DNA from: Algoriphagus vanfongensis DSM 17529
GTDB taxonomy: Bacteria > Bacteroidota > Bacteroidia > Cytophagales > Cyclobacteriaceae
Assembly (NCBI RefSeq): GCF_000429465.1
Contig: NZ_AUBX01000009.1
Coordinates: 744,001-808,000 of the forward strand
DNA: 64,000 bases
Direction of reading: 5' to 3'
Shown here: positions 35,279 to 44,336 of the stretch, one piece after another
Numbering within the stretch: the first letter of the stretch is position 1
How the letters are laid out: every line of letters begins with the position of its first letter
The notes under the pieces: model-generated
Database searches by the model: none
Told to the model about the DNA's origin: nothing
Seen by the model: the letters and a program-made list of their open reading frames with translations, nothing else
Translations under genes and position numbers: made by a program

Positions 35279-36046
35279 TCAGAACTTCTCCTCCACACCT
35301 AGCCCAAAAAGTGCAAAATCATACTTGACAGGATCCGCCGGATCAAACTCACTCAATCTCCCAGTCAGCTCCACAGCGGTCAGCCAGTCTGTCTGCTTCC
35401 TGTCTATCAACCCTAATTTTCTGGCTACTCGGTCCACGTGCACGTCGCAGGGACAGATCAGTTGTGCAGGTGAGATCTTGTCCCAAATACCGAAATCAAC
35501 CCCATTCTCATCCTTTCGGACCATCCAGCGCAAAAACATATTGATCCGCTTACAGGCAGCTTTCCTTGCTGGCGTAGCGATATGCTTTTTGGTACGGTGA
35601 GGAGCATCTGGCAGAGAAAAGAAAAACTCATGGAAACTGATCAGCAGCTTTTCCATGGTTGCATTGCCAGACTTTCTATCTATTAAAAATGCCTCTTCCA
35701 GAGAATCATGATTTCTATAAAACCAAGAAAGAAAATGAATGAAATAAAGCGTATCGATGTCATTGAATGTTCGATGCTTGAATGTCAAAAAGTGCTTTAA
35801 ATCCGCCTCCTGATGATGTATCAAAAACTCATGGGGAGCATTATCCATCATTTGCATCAATTCCAGACATTTATTGATGATAGTTTTGCGTTGACCCCAA
35901 GCCAAAATCGCAGCAAAAAATCCTGAAACCTCAATGTCTTGCTTTTTGGAAAATCGATGGGGAATAGACACAGGATCATTGGGAATGAAACCCGGCTGAT
36001 TGTATTGCTCTACTTTTTGATCTAAAAAATCCTTGAGTCCCTCCAT
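35279..36046 (-). CDS. TIGR02757/DUF2400 family protein
   Basis: 255 residues. I start at the ATG at 36046, which shares one base with the stop of the preceding gene (TGATG). The family motifs DPVSIPHRFSKKQDIEVSGFF near the N-terminus, ILAWGQRKTI, and a C-terminal DKISPAQLICPCDVHVDRVA segment are present. These proteins resemble HhH-type DNA glycosylases in parts (the C-terminal DVHVDRVARKLGL), but no activity has been established that I know of. It follows a small membrane-protein gene of unknown function in one transcript. Confidence 0.88.
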   Translation of the reverse strand: MEGLKDFLDQKVEQYNQPGFIPNDPVSIPHRFSKKQDIEVSGFFAAILAWGQRKTIINKCLELMQMMDNAPHEFLIHHQEADLKHFLTFKHRTFNDIDTLYFIHFLSWFYRNHDSLEEAFLIDRKSGNATMEKLLISFHEFFFSLPDAPHRTKKHIATPARKAACKRINMFLRWMVRKDENGVDFGIWDKISPAQLICPCDVHVDRVARKLGLIDRKQTDWLTAVELTGRLSEFDPADPVKYDFALFGLGVEEKF

Positions 36047-36600
36047 CAAAGTGCCACCTTCACTTCTCCTCCTTGGGTCCCATCAAACCATTTGAACGAA
36101 AGCTCATTTTCGACTTTTTCCGAGACATGCCAGTCAAAACACTTGATATTTGTGAGAGATCGGAGGGAATCTTCGTCTGGATCATAAAGACAGATATCAA
36201 AATCCGGCAACTCTTTGGACTCAGTGCTATTCCACTTTTCTAGTATGAAACCCTCTTCGATTACTCGTATTTTGTTTCCAAAAACAAAATCTGACAGCAC
36301 CGATGGTACTCCATCTATTCTTCTCAATCGAAACCCAGATGGACCAAACATAATCTGTTTGACCAGTTTGGCTTCCAACAGGCCATTGGAATATGGAAGT
36401 TCTTCCCAGTCTGCTTCTTTGATTTCTACTTTGCTACCTTCGGGACGCAGTCTTGTCAGAAGACTCGAAAGTTGGGAAAACAACCAGGTCAAGCCAATAA
36501 AAATCAACCCAAAACTCGCCAAAATCGGATAGGATATGACGAAAATGGCATTCCAGATAAAGCGAAAGATGTGGTGGAAAATGAGTTGAACCTTGTTCAT
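36046..36600 (-). CDS. Membrane protein of unknown function
   Basis: 184 residues from the ATG at 36600 (MNKVQLIFHH); the open frame extends 11 codons further. One long or two short hydrophobic segments lie at about 8-45 (AIFVISYPILASFGLIFIGL), then a soluble domain with several beta strands and acidic residues. I do not recognise a family. It is coupled by overlapping stop and start codons to the DUF2400 gene. Confidence 0.65.
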   Translation of the reverse strand: MNKVQLIFHHIFRFIWNAIFVISYPILASFGLIFIGLTWLFSQLSSLLTRLRPEGSKVEIKEADWEELPYSNGLLEAKLVKQIMFGPSGFRLRRIDGVPSVLSDFVFGNKIRVIEEGFILEKWNSTESKELPDFDICLYDPDEDSLRSLTNIKCFDWHVSEKVENELSFKWFDGTQGGEVKVAL

Positions 36601-36688
36601 AGTTGGGGACTTCGATGCAAAGTTACCCTCCAATCAGTAGAATGACAAACTCAAGTTTTTGAGCATTGATACTTTTCCAAATCGCCAT

Positions 36689-37288
36689 TTAGAGTGGTAC
36701 ATAAATAGATACTCCATTTGCTGACAAGCTAATTTGTTGGACGATTTTGGGCAAATCTTGGGCATGGGTATGATGAAAGGCATACATAATCCCATCGAAA
36801 ACCATCAAAAATGCACCTTGCAAAAGGATTGATTGACCAAATCCAATCAAGCGCACATTGTCTTTTCGAAGTCCTCTTTCTTTGAGATACATCCCTGCTC
36901 CCATATAAGCCAGATCGAGAGCTGCATTGACCAACAGTATTTTTTCAATCCCACTTTGAGCATCCATAGTCTGCCAAAAATCAGAACTGGGAGTTTCTTT
37001 GCTAGCCTGCCAGTACCCCAATCCGGCAATGACCAGATTCACGGAATTCCAATAGAGGTTCATTTGATGAAAAGCTTTGGTCTGACCTGAAGTTTGACTA
37101 GCTGCAATTCCTCCCCAGATCATATTCCCGACTGCCCAAGTCCCCAGGATCAACATTCCCTTTTGATTATAATCCAGTCTGGTTTGATTGAAAGACTCTA
37201 ATTCAGGAAATTGCTGACTAATACTTTCAAAGCAAATAAAGAAGAAAGCCAAAAATACGAGTGTGCGAATTGGGGAGATCGTTTTCAT
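36689..37288 (-). CDS. Integral membrane protein of unknown function
   Basis: 199 residues. A signal-like N-terminus (LVFLAFFFICFESISQ) is followed by about four hydrophobic helices (MLILGTWAVGNMIWGGIAAS, then NSVNLVIAGLGYW, ILLVNAALDLAYMGAGMYL and QSILLQGAFLMVFDGIMYA). Glycines and aromatics lie at helix ends, and a His pair (FHHTHAQ) is near the C-terminus. I do not recognise its function; such four-helix proteins are common in Bacteroidetes. It lies between the unknown membrane-protein gene and a LysM gene, and its transcriptional link is unclear. Confidence 0.65.
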   Translation of the reverse strand: MKTISPIRTLVFLAFFFICFESISQQFPELESFNQTRLDYNQKGMLILGTWAVGNMIWGGIAASQTSGQTKAFHQMNLYWNSVNLVIAGLGYWQASKETPSSDFWQTMDAQSGIEKILLVNAALDLAYMGAGMYLKERGLRKDNVRLIGFGQSILLQGAFLMVFDGIMYAFHHTHAQDLPKIVQQISLSANGVSIYVPL

Positions 37289-37330
37289 ATCAGACTAACT
37301 AAGTGAAAAGCGGATAGTTATGCTACAAAC

Positions 37331-37358
37331 AAAAAAAGCTCCGGAAAACCGGAGCTTT
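37331..37358 (-). terminator. Terminator of the LysM gene
   Basis: AAAGCTCCGG (37335-37344) pairs with CCGGAGCTTT (37349-37358) around AAAA. On the minus strand it is followed by a T run, and it lies 20 bases past the stop of the LysM gene. Confidence 0.85.
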
Positions 37359-37377
37359 AATTTTTGAGCTAACTCAA

Positions 37378-38529
37378 TCAATACATCAACTCAACTGGAA
37401 ATCTTCCATTCATAGCTTTGAGTTGGTCAAAAGCAGCTTGAGATAGTTTGATCACCAATTTGGAATTGTCTCCGGTCTCCGGAAGCGTCCCAACTACTCT
37501 GGCAAATATAGTTACGTCATTTTCTTCATTTTTGACTCTCATGATCGTGCCAACGGGAGCAGTTCTGTGGAGCACAAGGTATTTCTTGTGACCACCAGTT
37601 CCTTCTATCAATTCGGCCTGACCAGATTCGCGAATGTTTTTAAATCCTCCCGAACTAGCGCCATCTGGGACCACATGCATTTCTTCTGCGCTGGCAGCGA
37701 CTCTTGGTTCACCTACTATAGGCACTTCAGAAGGCCCCGCTTCGGCACGGCCGACTTTAAGCACTTGTCCGCTTCGAAGGTTATTTGAGGTCAACCCATT
37801 CCAATTGATCAAATCTTCCACCTTGGCATTGTACTGCCCTGCGATAGAGAAAAGAGTCTGTCCAGGCTTGACTTCATGCGAGATCCAATCTCCAGGCACG
37901 ATCGGCTGACCAGTTGGCTTTGGCTCTTCTGCCATCTTCGGTTCCGGCTTAGAGGCTACTTTTTCTTCTTTTACCTCAGGTTTTGGCTGTGCTTTGGGAG
38001 TTTCTGTTTTTACTTCTTTTGTAGTGGTGGTTGACGCAGCCACAGGCGTCGGTGTAGCAACTGGCGTGGAACTAGCAACAGCCGCAGGTTTAGGTTCTGG
38101 AGTAGCAGACTGGATAATCAAGGCCTGCCCCACACTGAGATCATTACCTTTCAAACCGTTCCAAGTCATGATATCAGAAACAGCTACATTGTATTTCTTA
38201 GAAATGGCAAATAGTGTCTCTCCCGCTGCCACTTTGTGAAGCGTAGATCCAGATGGCACTTCCGCTTTAGTGATGTATGGCACTCGGATTTCCTGTCCAA
38301 TTTTCAATCCCGATTTGAGAGCATCATTGGCTTGGACAATATCTCCCACTGGAGTCTGATATCTTCTGGAAATACCAAAAAGTGTCTCTTTGGCTTCCAC
38401 TTCATGAATTACAAAAGTTTTGTCACCAACTCTCTCTGTCCTTACAGAATCCATCTCGGTGATGGCAAAAGCGGAACAGGAAATCAAAAACGCTGGAACA
38501 AAATAGAACGTTCTTTTATTGAAAATCAT
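37378..38529 (-). CDS. Exported protein with three LysM domains and a C-terminal RlpA-like barrel lacking the catalytic Asp
   Basis: 383 residues. A signal peptide (FVPAFLISCSAFA) is followed by LysM repeats at about 40-84 (HEVEAKETLFGISRRYQTPV), 96-141 (HKVAAGETLFAISKKYNVAV) and 218-262 (HEVKPGQTLFSIAGQYNAKV), with a Pro/Thr/Ala-rich linker between the second and third. The last about 75 residues (LHRTAPVGTIMRVKN to FPVELMY) resemble the double-psi barrel of RlpA. The Asp of the usual NDRGP motif is missing (ARVVGTLP instead), so it probably binds peptidoglycan without cutting it. A cell-wall-binding, division or envelope role is inferred. Confidence 0.85.
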   Translation of the reverse strand: MIFNKRTFYFVPAFLISCSAFAITEMDSVRTERVGDKTFVIHEVEAKETLFGISRRYQTPVGDIVQANDALKSGLKIGQEIRVPYITKAEVPSGSTLHKVAAGETLFAISKKYNVAVSDIMTWNGLKGNDLSVGQALIIQSATPEPKPAAVASSTPVATPTPVAASTTTTKEVKTETPKAQPKPEVKEEKVASKPEPKMAEEPKPTGQPIVPGDWISHEVKPGQTLFSIAGQYNAKVEDLINWNGLTSNNLRSGQVLKVGRAEAGPSEVPIVGEPRVAASAEEMHVVPDGASSGGFKNIRESGQAELIEGTGGHKKYLVLHRTAPVGTIMRVKNEENDVTIFARVVGTLPETGDNSKLVIKLSQAAFDQLKAMNGRFPVELMY

Positions 38530-38730
38530 AGTTTTAGCTGAATTAGGGGCTTAGAAGAATCTATTCTCCCTGCTTAGAATCAATAATTATGCTAAAGAAC
38601 TCGGGAGGAGAAATAAGATTTGGGATGAACCAATTTGCGGCTTCAATTCGACAAAAAACACGCTAAATTTTCCCGAAAACAAGGTCTGCCTCATTTTAGT
38701 GTGTAACTTGAAATCTATACCCAAAACTCT

Positions 38731-40080
38731 ATGAAACGATTTTTTCCATTAGTCATCTTCATGCTCGTCTCGCTTCACCTTTTTGGTCAGGGGCAGCAGC
38801 TAGACATCCATCGAATCTTCACTTTCAAGATTGACCGTGACATAGATCCTGCAATGAACAGAAGGGTGAAATTGGCTTTGGAAGACGCAAAGGAGCAAAA
38901 GGCAGATCTGATCATCATCGAGATGGATACCTATGGAGGAGCGGTCAATGACGCCGATGATATACGTACCATGATTTTGGAATCAGAAATCCCCGTTTAC
39001 ACTTTTATAAACAAAGACGCTGCCTCCGCAGGAGCCCTAATATCAATCGCCAGTGACAGCATCTACATGGCTCCCGGTGCGAGCATCGGAGCTGCGACAG
39101 TGGTCAATGGCACTGACGGTATGGCTGCGCCTGACAAGTATCAATCCTACATGAGATCCATGATGCGAAGCACTGCTGAAGCAAAAGGCCGTGATCCCAA
39201 AATTGCCGAAGCAATGGTCGATGAAAGTTTGGTAATCGAAGGAATCACAGAAGAAGGATCGGTTTTGACCTTTTCGGTTTCTGAGGCCATCAAAAACGGC
39301 TTTTGCGAAGGACAATATGATTCTATTGACGAAATCCTAGAAGCCAAAGGCATCCAAGACGCGACGATATCTGCTTATGAAGTATCCCATACCGAGACGA
39401 TCATTTCATTTTTTCTCAACCCAGCGATCAGCGGAGTACTGATCTTGATCATCATCGGGGGCATTTATTTTGAGATTCAGACTCCGGGTGTTGGTTTCCC
39501 ACTCCTAGCTTCCATCGTTGCGACCATTCTGTATTTCATTCCTTACTATCTCAATGGGTTGGCTGAAAACTGGGAAATGATCGTATTCGTCATCGGCATC
39601 GTTCTCCTCGCTCTTGAGCTATTTGTCATCCCCGGCTTTGGCATTTTTGGGGTCTTGGGGATCACCTGCATCTTGACCGGACTGGTACTGGGCATGCTTC
39701 CCAATCAGAATTTCAACTTTGATTTTGTACCGGCATCTCAGTTGTTTACGGCTCTTCTGACTGTTATTCTGTCGGCGATTGTATCCGTGGCACTGATCTT
39801 TTGGCTCACACCGAAAGTCAACGAATGGGGCGCATTTAAATCCATCACCTTGGCCGAAACCCAGCAAAGAACTGAGGGTTATACTTCCAGTTTCTATCAA
39901 AGTGAGCTACTCGGCAAAACAGGAACAGTACACTCCCGCCTTCGGCCTAGTGGCAGAGTAGAAATCGAAGGAGACATCTATGATGCTTACTCCAGAGGAG
40001 AGTTTATCGATCAGGGAGAAAAAATAGAAGTCATTTCTACAGAAGGCACCTCTCTCAAGGTCAAAAAGCACAGCTCCTAA
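38731..40080 (+). CDS. NfeD-family membrane protein with ClpP-like serine protease domain
   Basis: 449 residues. A signal peptide (LVIFMLVSLHLFGQ) is followed by a ClpP/crotonase-like protease domain (about 25-200): IIEMDTYGGAV, and the catalytic Ser in KDAASAGALIS with Lys in EAKGRDPKIAEAM. Four hydrophobic helices (about 225-380) and a C-terminal OB-fold NfeD domain (LLGKTGTVHSRLRPSGRVEI) complete the long NfeD1b architecture. Such proteins are thought to act with SPFH/stomatin-type proteins in membrane microdomain quality control. No stomatin gene is adjacent. Confidence 0.93.
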   Translation: MKRFFPLVIFMLVSLHLFGQGQQLDIHRIFTFKIDRDIDPAMNRRVKLALEDAKEQKADLIIIEMDTYGGAVNDADDIRTMILESEIPVYTFINKDAASAGALISIASDSIYMAPGASIGAATVVNGTDGMAAPDKYQSYMRSMMRSTAEAKGRDPKIAEAMVDESLVIEGITEEGSVLTFSVSEAIKNGFCEGQYDSIDEILEAKGIQDATISAYEVSHTETIISFFLNPAISGVLILIIIGGIYFEIQTPGVGFPLLASIVATILYFIPYYLNGLAENWEMIVFVIGIVLLALELFVIPGFGIFGVLGITCILTGLVLGMLPNQNFNFDFVPASQLFTALLTVILSAIVSVALIFWLTPKVNEWGAFKSITLAETQQRTEGYTSSFYQSELLGKTGTVHSRLRPSGRVEIEGDIYDAYSRGEFIDQGEKIEVISTEGTSLKVKKHSS

Positions 40081-40105
40081 AGAAAGCATTTGTTAAGTTT
40101 GGGCC

Positions 40106-40483
40106 ATGAATCCATTTCAAAGTATTTATGAATTGGTCGGAGAAAATACTATCCGACAATTGGCTACATACTTTTATGAGGAAGTTGCGATGAATGCAGA
40201 ATTGAGAAAGCGCTACCCAGAAGAAGACTTAAAGCCGGCTGAGAGAAGACTTTACCTCTTTTTATTGCAGGTTTTTGGAGGTCCTCAAACCTACTCTGAA
40301 GAGCGCGGGCATCCACGACTGCGAATGCGTCACCTCAATTGGAAAATCGACGGCACCATGCGAAATCACTGGCTCAATGCAATGCTAGCCGCAATGGACC
40401 GCCTTTCTTTGGAGCCTGAGGCACGGGAATTAATGCTCGGCTATTTTGTCAAAGTCGCCAATCACATGATCAACCATGAATAA
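40106..40483 (+). CDS. Truncated haemoglobin, group II type
   Basis: 125 residues. Group II truncated-globin signatures: FYEEV in the B helix, and the proximal His76 in HPRLRMRHLNW. The protein binds haem and may handle O2, NO or related oxidants. A -7-like TAAGTTTG lies at 40094-40101, directly before the ATG at 40106, so the message may be leaderless. The gene overlaps the acyltransferase start by 8 bases. Confidence 0.9.
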   Translation: MNPFQSIYELVGENTIRQLATYFYEEVAMNAELRKRYPEEDLKPAERRLYLFLLQVFGGPQTYSEERGHPRLRMRHLNWKIDGTMRNHWLNAMLAAMDRLSLEPEARELMLGYFVKVANHMINHE

Positions 40484-41207
40484 GATTTTTTTACGGATCT
40501 ATTCCATTTATGCCGGATTGGTCTTTTTACTCAGTTTCATTCTGATTTTTCCATTTTTCCTAGTCTGTATTTGGGTTTCTTCTTGGAAAAGATTTGGGCG
40601 TAAAATCAATCGCTACTGGGCAAGAATCTACTTTAGCTTGATATTTCTTCCCGTGAAAAGAGAAATCCGTGGAAAAATAGAAAAAGGGAAGCCTTACCTT
40701 TTCCTGGCCAATCATTTCTCCTATTTAGATATTCCGATGATGGGTTTTATCCCGGGAGATGTACAGTTTGTAGGCAAGGCATCTATCCGAAAAGTGCCCC
40801 TTTTCGGATATTATTTCAAGGGACTCCATATCGCAGTGGATCGCTCTAGACTACGAAGCCGAGCGGAGACCATGCGAAGAGCTGGAGAAGCCCTGGACCA
40901 AGGGAGCAGCATTGTATTGTTTCCCGAAGGAGGCATTTATTCCCAATCTCCACCGGAAATGATAGCTTTCAAAAATGGGGCATTCCGCTTGGCTCTGGAA
41001 AAACAAATCCCTATCATCCCTGTCACTTTATCCTATAATCATCTAATTTTGCCAGACGACGGTAAACTGCTTCTACACCCCAAACCTGCAAAAATGGTTT
41101 TGCATGAAGCACTAATACCTCAGGAGAATGAAACAGAAAAAAGCCTGAAAGATCGCTGCTTTAGTATCATTCAGCAGCAGTTGGAGCAGGACAATTCGAC
41201 TAGATAA
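40476..41207 (+). CDS. 1-acyl-glycerol-3-phosphate acyltransferase (PlsC family)
   Basis: 243 residues. Two N-terminal hydrophobic stretches (VFLLSFILIFPFFLVCIWV) are followed by the acyltransferase motifs: NHFSYLD (HX4D), VGKASIRKVPLFGYYF, and FPEGG. The enzyme acylates the sn-2 position of lysophosphatidic acid in phospholipid synthesis at the inner membrane. It overlaps the truncated globin gene by 8 bases and is followed at 3 bases by gatC, so the three are translated from one message. Confidence 0.92.
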   Translation: MNKIFLRIYSIYAGLVFLLSFILIFPFFLVCIWVSSWKRFGRKINRYWARIYFSLIFLPVKREIRGKIEKGKPYLFLANHFSYLDIPMMGFIPGDVQFVGKASIRKVPLFGYYFKGLHIAVDRSRLRSRAETMRRAGEALDQGSSIVLFPEGGIYSQSPPEMIAFKNGAFRLALEKQIPIIPVTLSYNHLILPDDGKLLLHPKPAKMVLHEALIPQENETEKSLKDRCFSIIQQQLEQDNSTR

Positions 41208-41210
41208 AGA

Positions 41211-41498
41211 ATGAAAATCGATCAAGAAACCATCAAAAAAATAGCCCATCTTGCCAGATTGGAATTTGACGAAAACTCGGCTGAAAAACTGTCCAAGGAC
41301 ATGAGTCAAATCCTCGATTGGGTCGAAAAACTTAACGAGCTGGACACGGACTCTGTAGCTCCCCTGACCACCATGTCCTCTGAGGTCAATGACATGAGAG
41401 AAGATAAAGTCGGGACGCACCTGGATCATGAAGCAGGGCTCAAAAATGCCCCCAAACGAGACGCAGACTATTTTAGAGTTCCAAAGGTTTTAGAATAA
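41211..41498 (+). CDS. gatC: Asp-tRNA(Asn)/Glu-tRNA(Gln) amidotransferase subunit C
   Basis: 95 residues. GatC motifs are clear: IKKIAHLARLEFDENSAEKL at the start and ILDWVEKLNELDTDSVAPL, and it ends DYFRVPKVLE. It clamps GatA to GatB in the amidotransferase that makes Gln-tRNA(Gln) or Asn-tRNA(Asn). GatA and gatB are not in the window. Its stop overlaps the start of the following 922-residue gene by one base (TAATG). Confidence 0.95.
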   Translation: MKIDQETIKKIAHLARLEFDENSAEKLSKDMSQILDWVEKLNELDTDSVAPLTTMSSEVNDMREDKVGTHLDHEAGLKNAPKRDADYFRVPKVLE

Positions 41499-44266
41499 TG
41501 AATCCAAGCAAAGCTGGAAAATTGACAATCCCGGCCCTCCTATTCATCATTACAGGAGGGCTTTTTGCATATTATTACCTCCTGATCCAACCCCAACCCT
41601 ACCGATCTATAGAGGCTGGATATTTTTTGGACTCACTAGCCATTCCCTTTGATTGGACGCAGTTTGGGCCGATTTCATTCCCGATTCTGGTCGATAATTT
41701 TCTGATTTTTCAGGAATTCAAATCTCTTCCACCCCATACATTTATCAGCGAGAGTTTGGCTTTTGGAGTGATCAGCTGGCTAGCGATTTCGGCCCTGCTT
41801 GCGCTTGTCAGTGACTTCAAAAAAATCTATTTCATTGGATTTGGCATAGCTTGGATCATTTTGATCACTTTGTCCAATTTTAATGGGCTCGATATCGGTG
41901 GACTCAGTAGCAATGTTTCTTTGATAAGTATCCTAGTCGGTACTTTGGGAGTACCCGTTTTCCTGCATATCAGTGGCAAAAAGATTCGGTTCGAACTCCG
42001 CTTTCTCCTGAATCTGCTCGCAACAGGGATTACATTTTTTTCATTGATCCAATTGAGCCCAATCGAGCAACCGCAGATTTTCATAGCAGAACATCTTACC
42101 ATTCCCGCCTTAATACTGGCAATAGCTTGGATACTTTGGAATGGTCATGGGGTCGTCTCTGGACTTTACATTCTACTTGCAAAAGCAGGAAGAAATCTTT
42201 CTTTGAAAATTTCAATACAATTCACGCTGCTGACTTTGATCTACATCCTTCTGATGTTCAACAGCATGCTAGTCATCACTGGGTCTACACTGCGCTTGCT
42301 TCCGGCATTTGACCCCATACTTTTGGTGATTCCTCTAGGCGTCTTGGGTTGGTTTACTATTCGAGTCAAAACAGAATCTGATTTGGATTTGGCAGCTCCT
42401 CCCTATGTTATTCGTGGACTTTATTTGCTTGGATTTGGGATTTGTCTTTGGGTGATATGGAAACTCAAGCTTTCTGGAAATCAGCCAGCATTGGAATTTT
42501 TCAAGCATATCTTCACCTATAGCCAGTTAGGATTTAGCTTGTTCTTTTTGATCTATGTGTTGTCCAACTTCCTCAACGTCATGAATTCCGGAAAGGCAAT
42601 AGAACAGGTACTTTTCAAGCCTTACTCCCTGCCCTACTATCACCTGAGAATAGGAGGAGTCATTGCCATGCTGGTCGCAATGGCCTATGCAGACGGAATC
42701 GTCGGGGTGCAAGTCAACTCACTGAGCAATCATGTTTTGGGCGAATACTACTACAATACCGGTCAAAAACTGGAGGCAAGTATAATCTATGAAAACACAT
42801 GGTTTCGCTTCCGCAACAACCCTAAAGCCAAAAATGCAACTGCTCAATTGCTTTTTGAGCTCAATCAACCCACCTTGGCGAAGCGGCATTTGGAGGAAAG
42901 TTTTGCTGAGGCGCCTCAAGTAGATAATATTTTGCTCCTTGCCGAACGACTACATCGGGAAAACAAAATCCTGGAATCCATCTATTATCTCGAGACAGCT
43001 ATAGATCGCTTTCCAGAAAATCCCTACCTGGTCAATAACCTCGCACTATTTTACATCAAAGCTAATCGCCAACAGGACGCTCTGGCTCTATATGAAAACT
43101 CTAACCTGAAAGAACCCGAGAATCTAACTCCGATTCAGCTCAAGTTGGGAATCTACGATGCCCCAAGCCCTGCTCCGAAAACTATTTCAGGAATGATCAA
43201 CGAGCTGGCTAAGCAGAATGCTTTGGGAAATTTTCCGGAAGAGGAACTGGTAGACCAACTGAAACAAATGCTTTTGACAGAGCCAACTCCACTTTTGGCA
43301 CAGGCTGGTTGGAGAAATTTATTTTCTATCAAAAACATTCAAAATCCTTCCGAAGAACTTCACTTATTGGACAGTCTTTGGAACCAAGCCCAGTTTTCTC
43401 AGCACATCATGGCGCTGCAGGAGACAGGAGTGATCCGTAGTCTGGGAGCTGGACGCGTCACTGAGGCGGTCAAAAATCTCAACGGGTTGGCTTTTCGAAA
43501 CCCTGGAGATGCAGGCTATTTCCTTCAGCTTTCTTCCTCGATTATGGCGCAACAGATGGATTTCAAAAAGGCTTCCAAAGAACTGATCGCTGCGGAAGAA
43601 AAGGGATTTCAAGCTTTTCAACCTTATCATTGGAGCATTTTGACCTTGGGAGGGTTTTATGAAAAAGCTGAACAGATCCGCCTCGAGTATCAACTAACTA
43701 TTCCAGACTATCTCTCTGAAGCGGATGCCAACACTTTGACATATCTCAATCTGATCGAAAATCTAAATGAAAGCATGGCTCGTCCGCTTTTTCAGCAATG
43801 GAAAGAATTGGAAAATGCAGAACTTAAAACTGACTTAGCCATCCGTATTCTAGCGTATAAAGGACATGGCTTGGATGAGGCAGACTTAAAAACTTTGGGG
43901 CAGTTCATCACAAATCACCGAGGAGAAAATGAAGCACTGTCTCGTTTCCTCGAAAATCCAGATTTCAAGGATGAAAAATCCCTTCAAGCATTTCAAAACT
44001 GGCTTGGTTTGAGCGACGAATTGACTGCAAATCCTTATCTAAATCCCCTGGTCTGGGCCGCAGTAGAAAGTTGCGAGGATGATCTGGAAGCTTATGAAGT
44101 CTTGAATACAGCTACTGAATTCAGCAAAGATCCTATCCTCTGGATCAAAAAAGCCAGTACTGCAAGAAAAATTGGTTTGGCAAATTATGCCACCGATGCG
44201 TTGGTCAAAATGCAGGAATGGGTTTCACCAGAAGAATTAGAAAAACTTCAATTGGCCAACTATTGA
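41498..44266 (+). CDS. Large polytopic membrane protein with C-terminal TPR repeats
   Basis: 922 residues. The N-terminal half (about 1-415) has roughly eleven hydrophobic helices (LLFIITGGLFAYYYLLI at the start, YLLGFGICLWVIWKL in the middle). The second half (about 420-920) is alpha-helical with TPR-like units (GEYYYNTGQKLEASIIYENT, LVNNLALFYIKANRQQDALA). I do not recognise a named family; comparable membrane-TPR proteins occur in Bacteroidetes with no known role. It overlaps the gatC stop and probably shares its message. It could be a membrane scaffold or glycosyltransferase-like protein lacking a catalytic motif that I can see. Confidence 0.75.
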   Translation: MNPSKAGKLTIPALLFIITGGLFAYYYLLIQPQPYRSIEAGYFLDSLAIPFDWTQFGPISFPILVDNFLIFQEFKSLPPHTFISESLAFGVISWLAISALLALVSDFKKIYFIGFGIAWIILITLSNFNGLDIGGLSSNVSLISILVGTLGVPVFLHISGKKIRFELRFLLNLLATGITFFSLIQLSPIEQPQIFIAEHLTIPALILAIAWILWNGHGVVSGLYILLAKAGRNLSLKISIQFTLLTLIYILLMFNSMLVITGSTLRLLPAFDPILLVIPLGVLGWFTIRVKTESDLDLAAPPYVIRGLYLLGFGICLWVIWKLKLSGNQPALEFFKHIFTYSQLGFSLFFLIYVLSNFLNVMNSGKAIEQVLFKPYSLPYYHLRIGGVIAMLVAMAYADGIVGVQVNSLSNHVLGEYYYNTGQKLEASIIYENTWFRFRNNPKAKNATAQLLFELNQPTLAKRHLEESFAEAPQVDNILLLAERLHRENKILESIYYLETAIDRFPENPYLVNNLALFYIKANRQQDALALYENSNLKEPENLTPIQLKLGIYDAPSPAPKTISGMINELAKQNALGNFPEEELVDQLKQMLLTEPTPLLAQAGWRNLFSIKNIQNPSEELHLLDSLWNQAQFSQHIMALQETGVIRSLGAGRVTEAVKNLNGLAFRNPGDAGYFLQLSSSIMAQQMDFKKASKELIAAEEKGFQAFQPYHWSILTLGGFYEKAEQIRLEYQLTIPDYLSEADANTLTYLNLIENLNESMARPLFQQWKELENAELKTDLAIRILAYKGHGLDEADLKTLGQFITNHRGENEALSRFLENPDFKDEKSLQAFQNWLGLSDELTANPYLNPLVWAAVESCEDDLEAYEVLNTATEFSKDPILWIKKASTARKIGLANYATDALVKMQEWVSPEELEKLQLANY

Positions 44267-44336
44267 TCCCAATTGTCGTTTTCTCGGATAAAAACTCTAT
44301 TTTTAAACGGAAACTAAGACCACTAACCCAAAAAGG

